NCBI GenBank assembly: GCA_965223585.1
Contig: CBDCWW010000024.1
Span: 1 to 64,000, forward strand
Length of the DNA stretch: 64,000 bases
Reading direction: 5' to 3'
Origin: CBDCVN01 sp965223585
GTDB taxonomy: Bacteria; Deinococcota; Deinococci; Deinococcales; Trueperaceae
Position 1 is the first letter of the stretch. Each line of letters opens with the position of its first letter. The notes under the pieces were generated by a model, which had not been told where the DNA came from, ran no database searches, and saw only the letters and a program-made list of their open reading frames with translations. Of the stretch, positions 26,500 to 34,736 are shown piece by piece. A program made the translations under genes and the position numbers.

Positions 26500-27584
26500 C
26501 CCCCAAACAGATCCCGTACTTCTCCAAAAGTAATAAGGGCTATAAAAACTATAAGTAAGGCAAGACCTGCTAGGTGGATAATTTCCTCACGTCCGGGTGG
26601 TAAAGGCTTACCCCGTAAGGCAATAATAAAAGCAAATATAATACGCCCACCGTCTAAACCAGGAAAAGGCAATAAGTTAAAAACAGCTAAAGAAAAGTTA
26701 ATTAGTGCAGCCATTAACAAAACTGGTAAAAGGCCCTCTCTAGTAGCTTGATTGACCATACCCACCATACGAACTGGCCCTGCTATCTCTTCACTACGTT
26801 GCCCCATAAAGGTTGTAACAAAAGTCTTAGCAAAACTCTTTACAGTTTCAGGCACAACTCTTACAGTAAAAGCAATTGATTCTCCAAGTGCTTGTACATA
26901 GCCTATATCTTCTAAGGGTTCAATATGCAAAGGCCTTAAACCCACACCAAGCCTAGGGGTACCCTCCAAGCCTTCCGGAGGCCAAGTTGTAATTATAGAA
27001 ACTCTCCCCCCATTTCTTTCTAGCAGAAGGTCTAATCCCTGCTCATTTTGTATTTGATGAGCAACTTGCTCAGTATTAGGGTTTTCAACACCGTTAATAG
27101 CTAAAACTATATCACCAGCTTTTATGCGCAGCTTTTCAGCTTGAGTGTCTTCAAAAACTTCACTAAAGACTGTTCCTGAGGTACTAGGTTCTAAACCTGT
27201 AGTTATGGTGCGGTAATTTGAATCAAAACTGGTAATAAAAGCTAATAAGAGTACTGCTAGAATGTAATTAGCTATTACTCCACCTACCAAAACCCAAATC
27301 TTTTGCCCCAGATTCTTTTTAGCAAACCCCTCTTCTGGGTAGTGAAGATTTCCTTCTTCATCAGCTTCTGGGGCCAAACCGGGCAAATCTACATAGCCGC
27401 CAATTGGTAAAAGCGACAAGCGCCATTCAGTACCACGCCATTTCTTACGCAAAAGTACAGGCCCCATGCCTAAGCTAAAAGCACGCACAGGCAAACCTAC
27501 ACTTTTAGCGTTAAGAAAGTGCGCTAGTTCATGTATAATTACTGCTATAGTAAGAATAAGTAAAAAAACAATGGCTGTCTGCAT
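26496..27584 (-). CDS. rseP: RseP-type site-2 metalloprotease (M50)
   Basis: Intramembrane zinc protease of 362 residues. The HExxH motif is IIHELAHFLNAKSVGLPVRAF (His-Glu near 18-22), with the third ligand in LPFPGLDGGRIIF near 308. A PDZ domain lies between (EVFEDTQAEKLRIKAGDIVLAINGVEN, about 143-169). About four membrane segments. It would cleave membrane-anchored anti-sigma factors or signal-peptide remnants. In many genomes it follows dxr/cdsA; here it is upstream of a glycosyltransferase gene with a 4-bp overlap. Confidence 0.93.
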   Translation of the reverse strand: MQTAIVFLLILTIAVIIHELAHFLNAKSVGLPVRAFSLGMGPVLLRKKWRGTEWRLSLLPIGGYVDLPGLAPEADEEGNLHYPEEGFAKKNLGQKIWVLVGGVIANYILAVLLLAFITSFDSNYRTITTGLEPSTSGTVFSEVFEDTQAEKLRIKAGDIVLAINGVENPNTEQVAHQIQNEQGLDLLLERNGGRVSIITTWPPEGLEGTPRLGVGLRPLHIEPLEDIGYVQALGESIAFTVRVVPETVKSFAKTFVTTFMGQRSEEIAGPVRMVGMVNQATREGLLPVLLMAALINFSLAVFNLLPFPGLDGGRIIFAFIIALRGKPLPPGREEIIHLAGLALLIVFIALITFGEVRDLFGG

Positions 27585-27692
27585 ATCTTGAGTATACTTT
27601 TAAAAAGTCTTAGAAAGTTGCAAAAATACTGTCATTTGTTATTGTCTGCATGAAGGATCTTTTCATCTAAAAGAAAGGAAAACCCCATCTAA

Positions 27693-28148
27693 TTAGATTC
27701 TATCTTCATTTTGGCTTAGTATATCTTCTATTTCCTTGAGTATGAGACGAGCAAACTCTTCCTTAGTGTAATCTTGATTTTTTGCTAGCCTTTTACTTAC
27801 TATTATTGTAGCAGCATTTTGCAACTCACTATTGCTAGCAGAAATTACATAGTCAGTAATATCTGCACGAATGGTATCAGTTAGTTCCTGATTTGTGTTT
27901 TTAACACAGCTTTCAAAACTTTTGTGTATAAAAGTCTCATGATCGATAACTTTCTGAACACAGCCATTAAGGGTATTAGGATACAACAATTCTGAACTGT
28001 TATCTTGAGTACTAGGTGCGCATGAAACCAGTAAAACAATAATAGAGATAATCAACTTAATATCTAAACTGCTAATAATTACTTTGAAAAAATTAAGTCT
28101 AAGTAGGCCGTTCTTATTAATATTTTGAATAAAAGAGTACCTATACAT
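27693..28148 (-). CDS. Putative lipoprotein
   Basis: 151 residues. The hydrophobic stretch IKLIISIIVLLVSC ends in a lipobox-like LVSC (Cys near 43), so the true start may be an internal Met-like codon, because the annotated N-terminus is long for a signal peptide. The mature part is helical and polar, with two further Cys (NGCVQKVIDHE, ESCVKNTN) that could form a disulfide. No family recognised. Confidence 0.55.
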   Translation of the reverse strand: MYRYSFIQNINKNGLLRLNFFKVIISSLDIKLIISIIVLLVSCAPSTQDNSSELLYPNTLNGCVQKVIDHETFIHKSFESCVKNTNQELTDTIRADITDYVISASNSELQNAATIIVSKRLAKNQDYTKEEFARLILKEIEDILSQNEDRI

Positions 28149-28212
28149 ATGATTATTTCCTTTCTATCAAGATATTATTCTAGCAGCATAGAATTTAAAT
28201 TGTTGAGAATAT

Positions 28213-28403
28213 ATAGTGCTCCAGAAAAATTTTTTCCCTAGAGGGAAACCCCTCCTGTGAGCATGTCATTCTGAGTAGCATAACGACGAAGAATCTCAAA
28301 CAACGTAAAGCATGAGAAATCCTTCGCGGAGCTTACTCTCGTAAGGGCTCAGGATGACATTCTTTGTGTTGACAAGGCACAGAAATTGATCTGGACATCT
28401 ATA
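28213..28403 (+). repeat. MITE-like intergenic repeat, copy 4
   Basis: About 190 bp, same orientation as copies 1 and 2. Ends TATAGTGCTCCAGAAAAA and ATCTGGACATCTATA, with internal CATGTCATTCTGAG, GAAGAATCTC, ATCCTTCGC and CTCAGGATGACATT. It inserted between two minus-strand secreted-protein genes. Confidence 0.85.
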
Positions 28404-28404
28404 A

Positions 28405-28431
28405 AATGCTCCTAGAAAAACTAGGAGCATT
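28405..28431 (-). terminator. Rho-independent terminator of the 28466 gene
   Basis: Perfect 11-bp stem AATGCTCCTAG / CTAGGAGCATT with a five-base loop. Read on the minus strand it is followed by TTTTAT. It lies 35 bp beyond the stop of the duplicated-domain secreted protein. Confidence 0.75.
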
Positions 28432-28465
28432 ATAGTACTGCAGAAATTTAAGTTGATTTATAACT

Positions 28466-29194
28466 TTAGTGCCAAAATCTAGGCCCACTAAAATTATTAG
28501 GACCTTTAGGGCCTTTTGAACCATCTCCCCAACGACCGCCTTCTTCACGACTGCCGAATCTTTCCTTCATAGCTGATAAATTAACTGTACGCGTTTGAGG
28601 ACTTGTACTTAAAACAACATAAGCAGAGTCCTTTGCAGATTCAGCAAAGTCATTTCTAAAGGCTAGTTCACTATCTTCACCTGCTACGAAATTAAGGCTA
28701 TTTAGTTCACTGCCGCCTTCATCAGGATTACCATCATAAAAAGTGGCTTCAAAGTTACTGCCTTCATTTAAGTGGAAAAGCAAAAAGGTTAAACGGTGCA
28801 TTTTACTGCGACCAGATTGACCATCTTCTTTTACTTTAGAAAGATCAACAGAGCGGCTTTGAGCGCTTTTGTTAACTACTACAAACTCTGCATCCTTAGC
28901 AGCAACACGAAACTCCTTCATGAAATTGCGAGCACTATGTTCACCTGCTACAAAGCTAAGGGTATTAACCACTTCAGCTTCTTCAGCAGGGTCACCATTA
29001 TAGAAAACAGCTTCTAAACTGGTGCCTTCTGTAAGGCTATGACCTAACATGCCACCACCATGCATGCCACCTCTGGAGCTAGGTCCAAAACCATGTCCTC
29101 CAAAATAACCCTTTTGAGCACTTACTAGACTGAAACCTCCTATAGTAAGACCAACTAAGGCCAATACTAAACCGACATAAACCACTTTTTTCAT
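28466..29194 (-). CDS. Secreted protein with a tandemly duplicated domain
   Basis: About 242 residues from the ATG at 29194 (GGAAAT precedes it). The N-terminus is a Sec signal peptide (KKVVYVGLVLALVGLTIGGFSLVSA), followed by a Gly/His-rich segment with several Met (GGMHGGGMLGH). Then come two ~70-residue repeats: LTEGTSLEAVFYNGDPAEEA through SRSVDLSKVKE, and LNEGSNFEATFYDGNPDEGG through TRTVNLSAMKE. Each contains a VVNTLSFVAGEHS / ELNSLNFVAGEDS block. The tail is Gly/Pro/Trp-rich. I do not recognise the family; the Gly/His/Met-rich stretch might bind metal. Confidence 0.72.
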   Translation of the reverse strand: MKKVVYVGLVLALVGLTIGGFSLVSAQKGYFGGHGFGPSSRGGMHGGGMLGHSLTEGTSLEAVFYNGDPAEEAEVVNTLSFVAGEHSARNFMKEFRVAAKDAEFVVVNKSAQSRSVDLSKVKEDGQSGRSKMHRLTFLLFHLNEGSNFEATFYDGNPDEGGSELNSLNFVAGEDSELAFRNDFAESAKDSAYVVLSTSPQTRTVNLSAMKERFGSREEGGRWGDGSKGPKGPNNFSGPRFWH

Positions 29195-29375
29195 TGGGAT
29201 TTCCTTTCCAGTAGCGAAATATGGTTTCACTACCTTTGTGAAAGCTTCTGTTGTGCTTTCAACTGTTTAGTAGTTTTACAATCCCATGTATGGATCTTAT
29301 ATGGAAATTGTTTAGATTTTATTTAGGATAAGCAAAGTTATATTGTATAATCTAATTTGATTTAAGGAAAAAACC

Positions 29376-29915
29376 ATGCAAACATACTCAATACAGATTG
29401 GCAATATAAAACGTGAATTACCTATTATTAATGTTGGTGAGGTTTCAATTGCTTTGCTTAATTTGCTTGGTGATACCGAGCTTACAGAAGAAGCTGCCAA
29501 GGAATTAGCCAGAAGGTTAGATGAAAAGATAGAGATTATTGTTACTCCTGAAGCTAAAGCGATTCCTTTAGCTCATGCTATGAGTGTAAGAACAAATATA
29601 CCTTACATTGTTGCACGAAAGACGCAAAAACCTTATATGGTAGGTGCTGTAAAAAAAACAGTTATTTCTATTACTACAGGTAAACCACAAGATTTGGTTC
29701 TTGATGGTGCAGATATTGAGCGTATAAAAGGCAAGAATATTGCAATTGTTGATGACGTAGTTAGTACAGGGGACACCTTAAGAGGACTTTCCGAGTTACT
29801 TAGCCAATTAGGTGGTATAGTTATGGTTACCTTGGCCGTATTAACAGAAGGAAATAAACGCGAAGACATTATAGCACTTGGGCACTTACCACTCTTTCCT
29901 AAAGGCTCTGTATAA
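29376..29915 (+). CDS. Purine-type phosphoribosyltransferase
   Basis: 179 residues of the type I PRTase fold. The PRPP-binding loop is IAIVDDVVSTGDTLRGL (about 125-141) and the flexible region is near KTQKPYMVGAVKK. The start PIINVGEVSIALLNLLGD and the pattern ITTGKPQDLVLDG resemble adenine phosphoribosyltransferase-like proteins, though it is not a textbook Apt. It probably salvages purine bases with PRPP. AAGGAAAAAA precedes the ATG. Monocistronic. Confidence 0.85.
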   Translation: MQTYSIQIGNIKRELPIINVGEVSIALLNLLGDTELTEEAAKELARRLDEKIEIIVTPEAKAIPLAHAMSVRTNIPYIVARKTQKPYMVGAVKKTVISITTGKPQDLVLDGADIERIKGKNIAIVDDVVSTGDTLRGLSELLSQLGGIVMVTLAVLTEGNKREDIIALGHLPLFPKGSV

Positions 29916-30274
29916 AATAAAAATGCTAGGTTTCAGTTATGAGTGATGTCTAAACATCAAATAAGTGCTTAATCACTAATAAAAGTATTACTTTGCACAC
30001 ATGAAATGCCTTTACAAAAAAAACCCTAATAGGTTAGAATTGCCTTTTAGTCGTCGCGGTAGTGGCTACATCGAGACGTTAAATGCTCATGGACCTGTCC
30101 TCGTAAGGATGGGATGTAAAACTACTTACCCCCTACAAGGTCAAGACAGCAGTTCTGTGTAAAGTGAGAACTTTTGAGTACACTTATCCTCACCTACCCT
30201 CATAAGGGTAAGGATTGCCCTTTGGGGTTTTATGAATGCAACTGTACGTACAAGAAAGGTAGCAGTTAGGCCAG
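29916..30274. other. Intergenic region with structured sequence upstream of the pseudokinase-guaA unit
   Basis: About 360 bases with no gene. From about 30045 to 30240 it is less AT-rich than neighbouring gaps and contains stems such as TACCCT-CATA-AGGGTA (30195-30210) and TCCT-CGTA-AGGA (near 30098). I checked by eye for 6S, SRP, tmRNA, RNase P and tRNA landmarks and found none. It could be a leader RNA or a degenerate repeat. Confidence 0.35.
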
Positions 30275-31981
30275 ATGAGTACCTTCAGACAACAATCACG
30301 TTATCAAATAGGAAGCTTCTTAAACGAAGAAGCGGGGGTGAAAGTTTATAATGGCCTTGATCCCCTTACAGGCTTGCCCATTCGATGTTATGAATTTTCG
30401 GGAAGTGCCATTAGTGATGCTGAACTTATTAGTTCCCCTCACATACCTGACATTTTGGCTTCCTGTACTCGAGAAGATCAAGTTCAAGTTTTTACTAATC
30501 ATTTGAGTAACTGCAAAATTACCCAACCCCAAATTGCTGTAGCTCAAGCGGAAGCATTTCTCTTAGATACAGCCCAAGCTCTTAATGATGCTGCTATATT
30601 AGGCGTTGTCCATGGTGGAATATGTCCAGAACGCTTTTTGTTTGATGGTGCACAATTTTACATAGAAGGCTATGGTGTGCACTGGGGGGAAATCGAGGGT
30701 CCTTACTACCCAAACGAACAAAGCTTAGCAGGTGATATCTATGCTTGGGCAATTTCTGTGAAGGAGTTATTAGGTGAGACCCCTCCCAAACAAATAGATA
30801 GTATCATTAGTTCCTGTTTAGCTGAAATTCCTAGTGAACGGCCTAATGCTCAATCCCTGCTTGAAAACCTCAGCAGCGTGTATTTTTATATCTCTAAAGA
30901 TTCTGATTTAGATAGCTTACCTGCTCAAACAGAAGAAGCCATAAACTCCTTAGTAGCAGAGGGAGAATTTTCTAATTCCCATCTTAAGACAAAGACTATT
31001 TCAGAACCTAAATTCTATGAAAGTGGCAGTAACCTAGAAGAGCAAGACCCTAGTAAAAATGAGCCTGCTAATCACACTACCAAGCCAGAAAATGATTTAT
31101 TAGAAGCAGAAAGTGTAACAGGTATAAGTGCAGAAATCGCTCAAGATTCTAATATTGACTTAGTATCTGAAGACTCTGATGTAAGCCATACCGATATAAA
31201 TTTATCATCTGAGGTAGAAAACAATAAATTATTGCTTGGACCTGAAAAATCTTTTGATGAGTCGCATAAAAACGATGAAGCTTTGCCCAAATTTTCAAAT
31301 GAAGGAAGTAACTATTTAAACAAGGAATCCGCTAGTGAAAGTCAGGAGTGGGGAGAAGCCTTTTCTAAAAAAGTAAATGATTCAGATAAGGTTAAACTAA
31401 AAGTAGATAGTAAAAAAAGTTGGGTCGAGGAGCTGCTTGAGCAAAAGCAACAAGAAGCAAAACTAGCTGAGTCACCTCCAGAAGACACAGAAATAGATAC
31501 TGAACTAATTGAAGAGATAGATTTTGAAGATGGTGGCCTAGAAATGACCAATATTGCAGGCATTTATGGAACCAAGGAAAAATCTGGAAGAAGTTTCCCT
31601 TTAAGCCTTATTTTTCTTATTGTAGGAGTACTTGCTGCTACAGCTATTACTTTATACTTTTTTTTCTCGGAACAAAAAAATGCTCTTCCTGTACCTGTAG
31701 AAGTAGATCCCGCCCCTCCGGGCATACGCTATATTATCTATCCAGAATTTCCAGCTGACTTGCGCTTAATCGAATTATTGGTTATAAGTAGTCCTAAGGG
31801 TTCAAGCAAACCAGCAGGTAGTATCCTAGGCACTTTAACTAGCTCGCGTCAACCTATTTTCTTAGACAAAGAGGGCAAGTGGCAATTGCAAGCGCGCTTT
31901 GAAGAGCACCTCTCTAATATATTAGATGTCACGGTGCCCCTTGATAATTTGCAAGCAGGTTTAGAGTTTGAGTTCCAATAG
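30275..31981 (+). CDS. Membrane-anchored pseudokinase-like protein
   Basis: 568 residues. Residues ~1-200 resemble a protein-kinase fold: RYQIGSFLNEEAGVKVYNGLDPLTG stands for the glycine-rich loop, HGGICPERFLFDG for the catalytic loop without its Asp, and IEGYGVHWG for the DFG segment. LAGDIYAWAISVKELLGE and SCLAEIPSERPNAQSLL match kinase helices F-I. The catalytic residues are missing, so it should be inactive. A long acidic, Ser/Glu-rich linker (about 215-440) leads to one membrane helix (SLIFLIVGVLAATAITLYFFF, about 446-466) and a ~100-residue extracytoplasmic domain. It overlaps guaA by 14 bp. Confidence 0.72.
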   Translation: MSTFRQQSRYQIGSFLNEEAGVKVYNGLDPLTGLPIRCYEFSGSAISDAELISSPHIPDILASCTREDQVQVFTNHLSNCKITQPQIAVAQAEAFLLDTAQALNDAAILGVVHGGICPERFLFDGAQFYIEGYGVHWGEIEGPYYPNEQSLAGDIYAWAISVKELLGETPPKQIDSIISSCLAEIPSERPNAQSLLENLSSVYFYISKDSDLDSLPAQTEEAINSLVAEGEFSNSHLKTKTISEPKFYESGSNLEEQDPSKNEPANHTTKPENDLLEAESVTGISAEIAQDSNIDLVSEDSDVSHTDINLSSEVENNKLLLGPEKSFDESHKNDEALPKFSNEGSNYLNKESASESQEWGEAFSKKVNDSDKVKLKVDSKKSWVEELLEQKQQEAKLAESPPEDTEIDTELIEEIDFEDGGLEMTNIAGIYGTKEKSGRSFPLSLIFLIVGVLAATAITLYFFFSEQKNALPVPVEVDPAPPGIRYIIYPEFPADLRLIELLVISSPKGSSKPAGSILGTLTSSRQPIFLDKEGKWQLQARFEEHLSNILDVTVPLDNLQAGLEFEFQ

Positions 31982-33506
31982 TATAGTTGTTCTTGATTAT
32001 GGTTCACAGTACACTAGACTTATAGTTCGACGTTTACGAGAGCTTAATGTTTACGCCCTTATTTTACCTGCCTCAGCAGATCTAGCCGAAATATTATCAC
32101 AAAAACCTAAAGGTCTTGTTCTTTCAGGAGGACCAAGTAGTGTTTATGATGAGGATTCTCTAAAACTGCCCCAAGGCTTGTTGTCAGCAGGCTTACCTAT
32201 ATTAGCAATTTGCTATGGGATGCAATTGTTGGTTTATGAACTTGAAGGCCAAGTGGTTAAAAGTACTACTCATGAGTATGGCAGAACTGTGCTTAGTCAC
32301 TATCAGGGCGCTTTGTTTAATGGTGTAGAGGGTGAGTTTATTGCTTGGATGTCGCATGGGGATGTAGTTAAATGTCCACCTGATGATTTTGAAGTGATTG
32401 CCACTACAAATAACGCGCTTATAGCTGGTATACAAAATGAAGCTAAAGGTTTCTATGCTTTGCAGTTTCATCCAGAAGTACAGCATACCCCACAAGGAAC
32501 CAAGTTACTGGCAAATTTTATTAAGCGGACTGGTATAGCTAGGGACTGGCAAGCAGGTAACATAACTGACAAGCTTATCGCCGAAGTGCGTGAACAAGTT
32601 GGCAATGAAAAGGTACTCTTGGCTATTTCTGGTGGGGTTGACTCGAGCACTCTAGGACTTTTACTTCACAAAGCTATAGGCACACAATTATCAGCAGTTT
32701 TTGTTGACCACGGCTTACTAAGAGCTGGAGAAGCTAAAGAAGTAGCAGAAGCTTTAAAGCAACTTGGGATCAATCTAACAGTAGTCACTGCCTCGGAGCA
32801 ATTTTTAAAGGCCTTAAAAGGTATTACAGATCCCGAAGAAAAACGTAAAGTTATTGGTCATGAGTTCATAACTGTTTTTAACAAGGAAGCCAAAAAGCTT
32901 AGTGAAAAGCAAGGGAAAATAAAATTTCTAGCGCAAGGCACGCTTTATCCTGATGTTATTGAATCTGCTGGTGGACATGGTGCAGCCAATATTAAAAGCC
33001 ATCATAATGTAGGAGGGCTACCTGCTGAATTAGAATTTGAGCTGCTAGAACCTTTCCGTACATTACTAAAAGACGAAGTGCGTAAAATTGCTAAGACCCT
33101 AGGCTTATCCGATAGGTTGCGCCTACGACACCCATTTCCCGGTCCCGGCTTAGCAATTCGCTGTCTTGGTGAGGTCACCAAAGAGCGTGTAGAAGTTTTA
33201 CGACAGGTAGATAAGATATTTATTGAGGCGCTTCATGAATACAATCTTTACCAAGATACTTGGCAAGCACTAGCAGTACTTACTCCCCTACAGACTGTTG
33301 GAGTAATGGGTGACAATCGTACTTACAACAATGTTGTTGCTTTGAGGGCTGTCTCGAGTATAGATGGCATGACTGCAACTTGGACGCACTTACCCCATGA
33401 ATTTCTTGCCACTGTGTCTAATCGCATCGTCAACAATGTAGCTCAAGTAAGCAGAGTAGTTTTTGATATTACTAGTAAACCACCGGGAACTATAGAGTGG
33501 GAATAA
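31968..33506 (+). CDS. guaA: GMP synthase (glutamine-hydrolysing)
   Basis: Converts XMP to GMP using glutamine and ATP. The class I glutaminase domain has Cys in AICYGMQLL (about 80-88) and the His/Glu of LQFHPEVQHT. The ATP-PPase P-loop is LAISGGVDSSTLGLL (about 217-231). The C-terminal dimerisation domain includes RHPFPGPGLAIRCLGEVTKERVEVLRQVD and ends KPPGTIEWE, the usual terminus. Full length (512). The start is TTG at 31968, inside the upstream gene's last codons; no ATG fits the conserved N-terminus IVVLDYGSQYTRLI. Translation is probably coupled to the pseudokinase gene. Confidence 0.97.
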   Translation: MSSNSIVVLDYGSQYTRLIVRRLRELNVYALILPASADLAEILSQKPKGLVLSGGPSSVYDEDSLKLPQGLLSAGLPILAICYGMQLLVYELEGQVVKSTTHEYGRTVLSHYQGALFNGVEGEFIAWMSHGDVVKCPPDDFEVIATTNNALIAGIQNEAKGFYALQFHPEVQHTPQGTKLLANFIKRTGIARDWQAGNITDKLIAEVREQVGNEKVLLAISGGVDSSTLGLLLHKAIGTQLSAVFVDHGLLRAGEAKEVAEALKQLGINLTVVTASEQFLKALKGITDPEEKRKVIGHEFITVFNKEAKKLSEKQGKIKFLAQGTLYPDVIESAGGHGAANIKSHHNVGGLPAELEFELLEPFRTLLKDEVRKIAKTLGLSDRLRLRHPFPGPGLAIRCLGEVTKERVEVLRQVDKIFIEALHEYNLYQDTWQALAVLTPLQTVGVMGDNRTYNNVVALRAVSSIDGMTATWTHLPHEFLATVSNRIVNNVAQVSRVVFDITSKPPGTIEWE

Positions 33507-33589
33507 ATATCAGAAAAACTCTATTCCTATTCATAAACATCACCTTAAAGATTCTTAGCACGAACATCCTACAAGCCGTTAAAAATATT

Positions 33590-33937
33590 TTATACTTCCA
33601 CATCTGCAAACTGAGCTTTGGCATCCTCGAGATCATCTACAGTAGGAATAATTTTGTCGAGCAAGGTATATTGAAGAACAGTGCTCACCGCTGTACTAGG
33701 CTTAATAAGACAAAGATCTCCTCCATGACTTCTTGCTGTTTTAAGGGCAGAAACAATAGCTGCTAGACCTGAAGAGTCCATAAAGTCAACTTTGTCCATC
33801 TCCAAATAAATAAGGATGTGTCCCTTTTCCTCTATTTCCTTTAAGGCACTACGTAGTTTTGGTGAGCTATGAGCGTCTAGCCTTCCCTCCACAATAATGT
33901 GTGCTTGTGCTTTGCCAAGAAAAGTCCATGTGATCAC
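33590..33937 (-). CDS. STAS-domain anti-sigma factor antagonist
   Basis: 115 residues, single STAS domain of the SpoIIAA/RsbV type. The phosphorylatable Ser is in VDFMDSSGLAAIVSALK (about 49-65). It lies 2 bp downstream of an HATPase_c anti-sigma kinase gene, the classic partner-switch pair: the kinase phosphorylates the antagonist, and the unphosphorylated form releases the sigma factor. No sigma gene is adjacent, so the target is elsewhere or the module controls something else. Confidence 0.9.
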   Translation of the reverse strand: MITWTFLGKAQAHIIVEGRLDAHSSPKLRSALKEIEEKGHILIYLEMDKVDFMDSSGLAAIVSALKTARSHGGDLCLIKPSTAVSTVLQYTLLDKIIPTVDDLEDAKAQFADVEV

Positions 33938-33939
33938 AA

Positions 33940-34320
33940 TTAACCTCCAAGGTTGGGAGCATTTCTAAACTTTAAAGTCAATTTATTATGGTTATTGCTG
34001 CGCTCATAGTGCATATGATCTGTTACCTGCTGTACTATAGCAAGGCCATATCCTCCTTCACGTAATTCATTTAAAGGTAAAGTAGGGGGATCTAAAGGAT
34101 TAAAAGCTTTGCCATTGTCTTCTATAACCATATAAAGGTCTCCTTCATTATTTACACTCACTATACAAAAACTTGCACCACCATGTTTAATAGCATTAAC
34201 AACTATTTCTGTTACAGCTAGTTCAATAGCCATTAACCTAGAGTGTTCAGCACATAGACTTTTTATAAACTCTCCTAACATTTCTAGATGAGCGGTATTA
34301 GCAGGAAAAGTTAAGATCAT
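33940..34320 (-). CDS. RsbW/SpoIIAB-like anti-sigma serine kinase
   Basis: 126 residues, GHKL ATPase fold. N-box ELAVTEIVVNAIKHG (about 33-47), G1-like VIEDNGKAFNP (about 70-80) and G2 EGGYGLAIVQQVTDHMHYER (about 93-112). It is the first gene of a two-gene operon with the STAS antagonist. It would phosphorylate the STAS Ser and bind a sigma factor or other target. Confidence 0.9.
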   Translation of the reverse strand: MILTFPANTAHLEMLGEFIKSLCAEHSRLMAIELAVTEIVVNAIKHGGASFCIVSVNNEGDLYMVIEDNGKAFNPLDPPTLPLNELREGGYGLAIVQQVTDHMHYERSNNHNKLTLKFRNAPNLGG

Positions 34321-34736
34321 TTGAAGAGTTCTGGAAAAGCTTAAAAAGTTCTTGAATGCTTTACAAATCTAAACAACAATTTAAGATATTGTATAATTAT
34401 TGATATGTTTAGATGTCAGTAACCCCACAATATAAATCACCATCATTTTGTTCGGTTTGAATCTCTAAAATTTTTTTATGAGCCTTTACTTACAAGGGTA
34501 AGCAAAGACAGACTATTAGTATAGTGAATTAAGTGGAAGAATAAGGTATTAAAACTAGGCTTGCCTTAAATTTAGGTAAGATGAGTTTTTGATGATTAGA
34601 TTATGTGTGTAAATTTTTGAGAAGTAATAGAGCAGTTATGCTACTTTAAATCCTATGAGTGTATAGTTAGTATTTAAAAGTGGGTGCCTTTGTCTAGCAC
34701 TTAAAACTTATAGAAAGTTGATACAAAATTATATAA
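34321..34736. other. Intergenic region upstream of rsmH
   Basis: About 415 bases, AT-rich, divergent promoter region for the anti-sigma pair and the rsmH cluster. No mraZ gene is present, although mraZ normally precedes rsmH. No clear MraZ-type TGGGN repeats were seen. Confidence 0.4.

Noticed and set aside
29990..30260. SRP, 6S, tmRNA or RNase P RNA
   Set aside because: The GGTCAAG...CAGCAG stretch looked SRP-like, but the GGAA tetraloop and conserved helix 8 are missing; hallmarks of the other RNAs were not found.
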